Assembly: GCF_017894385.1 (NCBI RefSeq)
Contig: NZ_CP059560.1
Location: 1,984,001 to 2,048,000 of the forward strand
DNA from: Aromatoleum petrolei
GTDB lineage: Bacteria > Pseudomonadota > Gammaproteobacteria > Burkholderiales > Rhodocyclaceae
DNA: 64,000 nucleotides
Reading direction: 5' to 3'
Shown here: in pieces, positions 63,329 to 64,000 of the stretch
How the letters are laid out: each line of letters begins with the position of its first letter
How positions within the stretch are numbered: position 1 is the stretch's first letter
Position numbers and translations under genes: made by a program
The notes under the pieces: generated by a model
Databases searched by the model: none
Seen by the model: the letters and a program-made list of their open reading frames with translations, nothing else
What the model was told of the DNA's origin: nothing

Positions 63329-64000
63329 TCAGAACTGCCGGGTCAAGCGGAAAACGAGCTGGCTGGCGTTGTCGAAGTAGCCGAAGAGCTGCGAGCGCTG
63401 GCCGCTGAAGGCCACCTTGTTCGAGCGGTTACCGCTCCAGAAGATGTCCGCCTCGACGCGCGCGAGCCATTCGTCGTTGAGCGTCAGCGACAGGCTGGGG
63501 ATGGCGAAACCGCCGCCGTGGCTGAGGTCGAAGCCGATCGCGAAGCCCGGGTTGATGGTGTCGTTGCGGTAGTTCAGCGTCGTGAAGGCGGTCAGGATGG
63601 TGTTGTGCTCGGTGAGCGGCGTGCCGTACGCGAACAGGCGCACGAGGTCGTCCGACTCCTTGAAGTTCAGCACCTGCGTATCGAAGAGCTGGATCGACGA
63701 GAACGAGGGCCGCGACGTGCCGAAGATGCCCTGCAGGTCGAGGTCCTTGTCGATGCGCAGCATCGTCGTCAGCGTGTCCTTCAACTTCACGCCGCCCAGG
63801 CCGATGCCGACATTTCCGGGCACGACCGGGTCGAGGAAGGCGCCGGTGCCGATGTTGTAGGGCTGGTCCTTGGTGTAGGCCATCTCGGCGCTGAGCACGG
63901 CATCGAGTGTCGCGCTGTAGCCGCTCACGGTCATGCCGTAGACGTCGATCTGCGGGTGGATGCGGTCGAACACCGCGCCCTCGGGCGCCTTCTTGTACGG
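63329..64000 (-). CDS. DUF1302 outer-membrane protein, 3' part only
   Basis: The frame is open to the window edge, so the N-terminus is missing; the 223 visible residues are the C-terminal part of a beta-barrel. Amphipathic strands alternate ('TAFTTLNYRNDTINPGFAIG', 'VFRLTRQF' at the end with a terminal Phe), as in DUF1302 proteins. It is expected to work with the DUF1329 protein in the outer envelope. No complete start can be given; a GTG at 63973 is not the true start. Confidence 0.82.
   Translation of the reverse strand, partial: PYKKAPEGAVFDRIHPQIDVYGMTVSGYSATLDAVLSAEMAYTKDQPYNIGTGAFLDPVVPGNVGIGLGGVKLKDTLTTMLRIDKDLDLQGIFGTSRPSFSSIQLFDTQVLNFKESDDLVRLFAYGTPLTEHNTILTAFTTLNYRNDTINPGFAIGFDLSHGGGFAIPSLSLTLNDEWLARVEADIFWSGNRSNKVAFSGQRSQLFGYFDNASQLVFRLTRQF

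Overview
The window is GC-rich, densely coded DNA from a betaproteobacterium, most likely a Rhodocyclales/Zoogloeaceae relative of Azoarcus, Aromatoleum or Thauera. That placement is an inference from gene content: FtrABCD-type iron uptake, IorAB, PilSR with pilA, a DUF1302/DUF1329 pair and a CoA-transferase/AcoR-type cluster. I see no rRNA, tRNA, CRISPR array, transposase or prophage gene.

Layout. Positions 1-1711: the end of an outer-membrane efflux protein and a FeeM-like N-acyl amino acid synthase. Positions 1792-6603: a Fur-box-preceded ferrous iron operon, ftrA - OprB-like porin - ftrB - ftrC - ftrD. Positions 6698-9363: the molybdenum hydroxylase pair iorAB. Positions 9416-16860: three TonB-dependent siderophore receptors, the first two divergent around two Fur-like boxes, plus a PepSY-type membrane protein. 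Positions 17081-19759: an exported rhodanese, a bestrophin-like channel and azlCD, with a small dispersed repeat.

Positions 19852-30702 form a copper/silver region. A CusRS-type two-component system leads a leftward unit (DUF411 protein, small membrane protein, cytochrome c). A rightward unit encodes a cupredoxin, CusF and a CusCBA-type efflux pump. An 18-bp palindrome lies between the two units. Positions 30724-36551 form a type IV pilus module: a sigma-54 promoter, pilA, an AT-richer PglL-type oligosaccharyltransferase gene, then pilR, pilS and a small PP0621-family protein.

Positions 36708-39649 carry an aminotransferase, mtnA and a class II aldolase, which together look like a methylthio/deoxy-pentose salvage route. 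These are followed by palindromic intergenic elements, tandem 3-hydroxyisobutyrate dehydrogenase-like genes, a YbiB protein, a pirin, an azoreductase, a chemoreceptor, DsbB and a PilZ protein. Positions 47252-51801 encode a second RND pump, its adaptor and a DUF2892 protein behind an ArsR/BigR-like palindrome. Then come cbiX-like, tcdA, a Sel1-repeat protein, a metallo-beta-lactamase-fold protein and patB.

Positions 56080-64000 are a leftward catabolic region: DUF1302 (cut by the window edge), DUF1329, a terminator, an acyl-CoA ligase, a two-subunit 3-oxoacid CoA-transferase, a strong hairpin and an AcoR-type sigma-54 activator. The arrangement suggests uptake and CoA activation of a hydrophobic substrate or short ketoacid.
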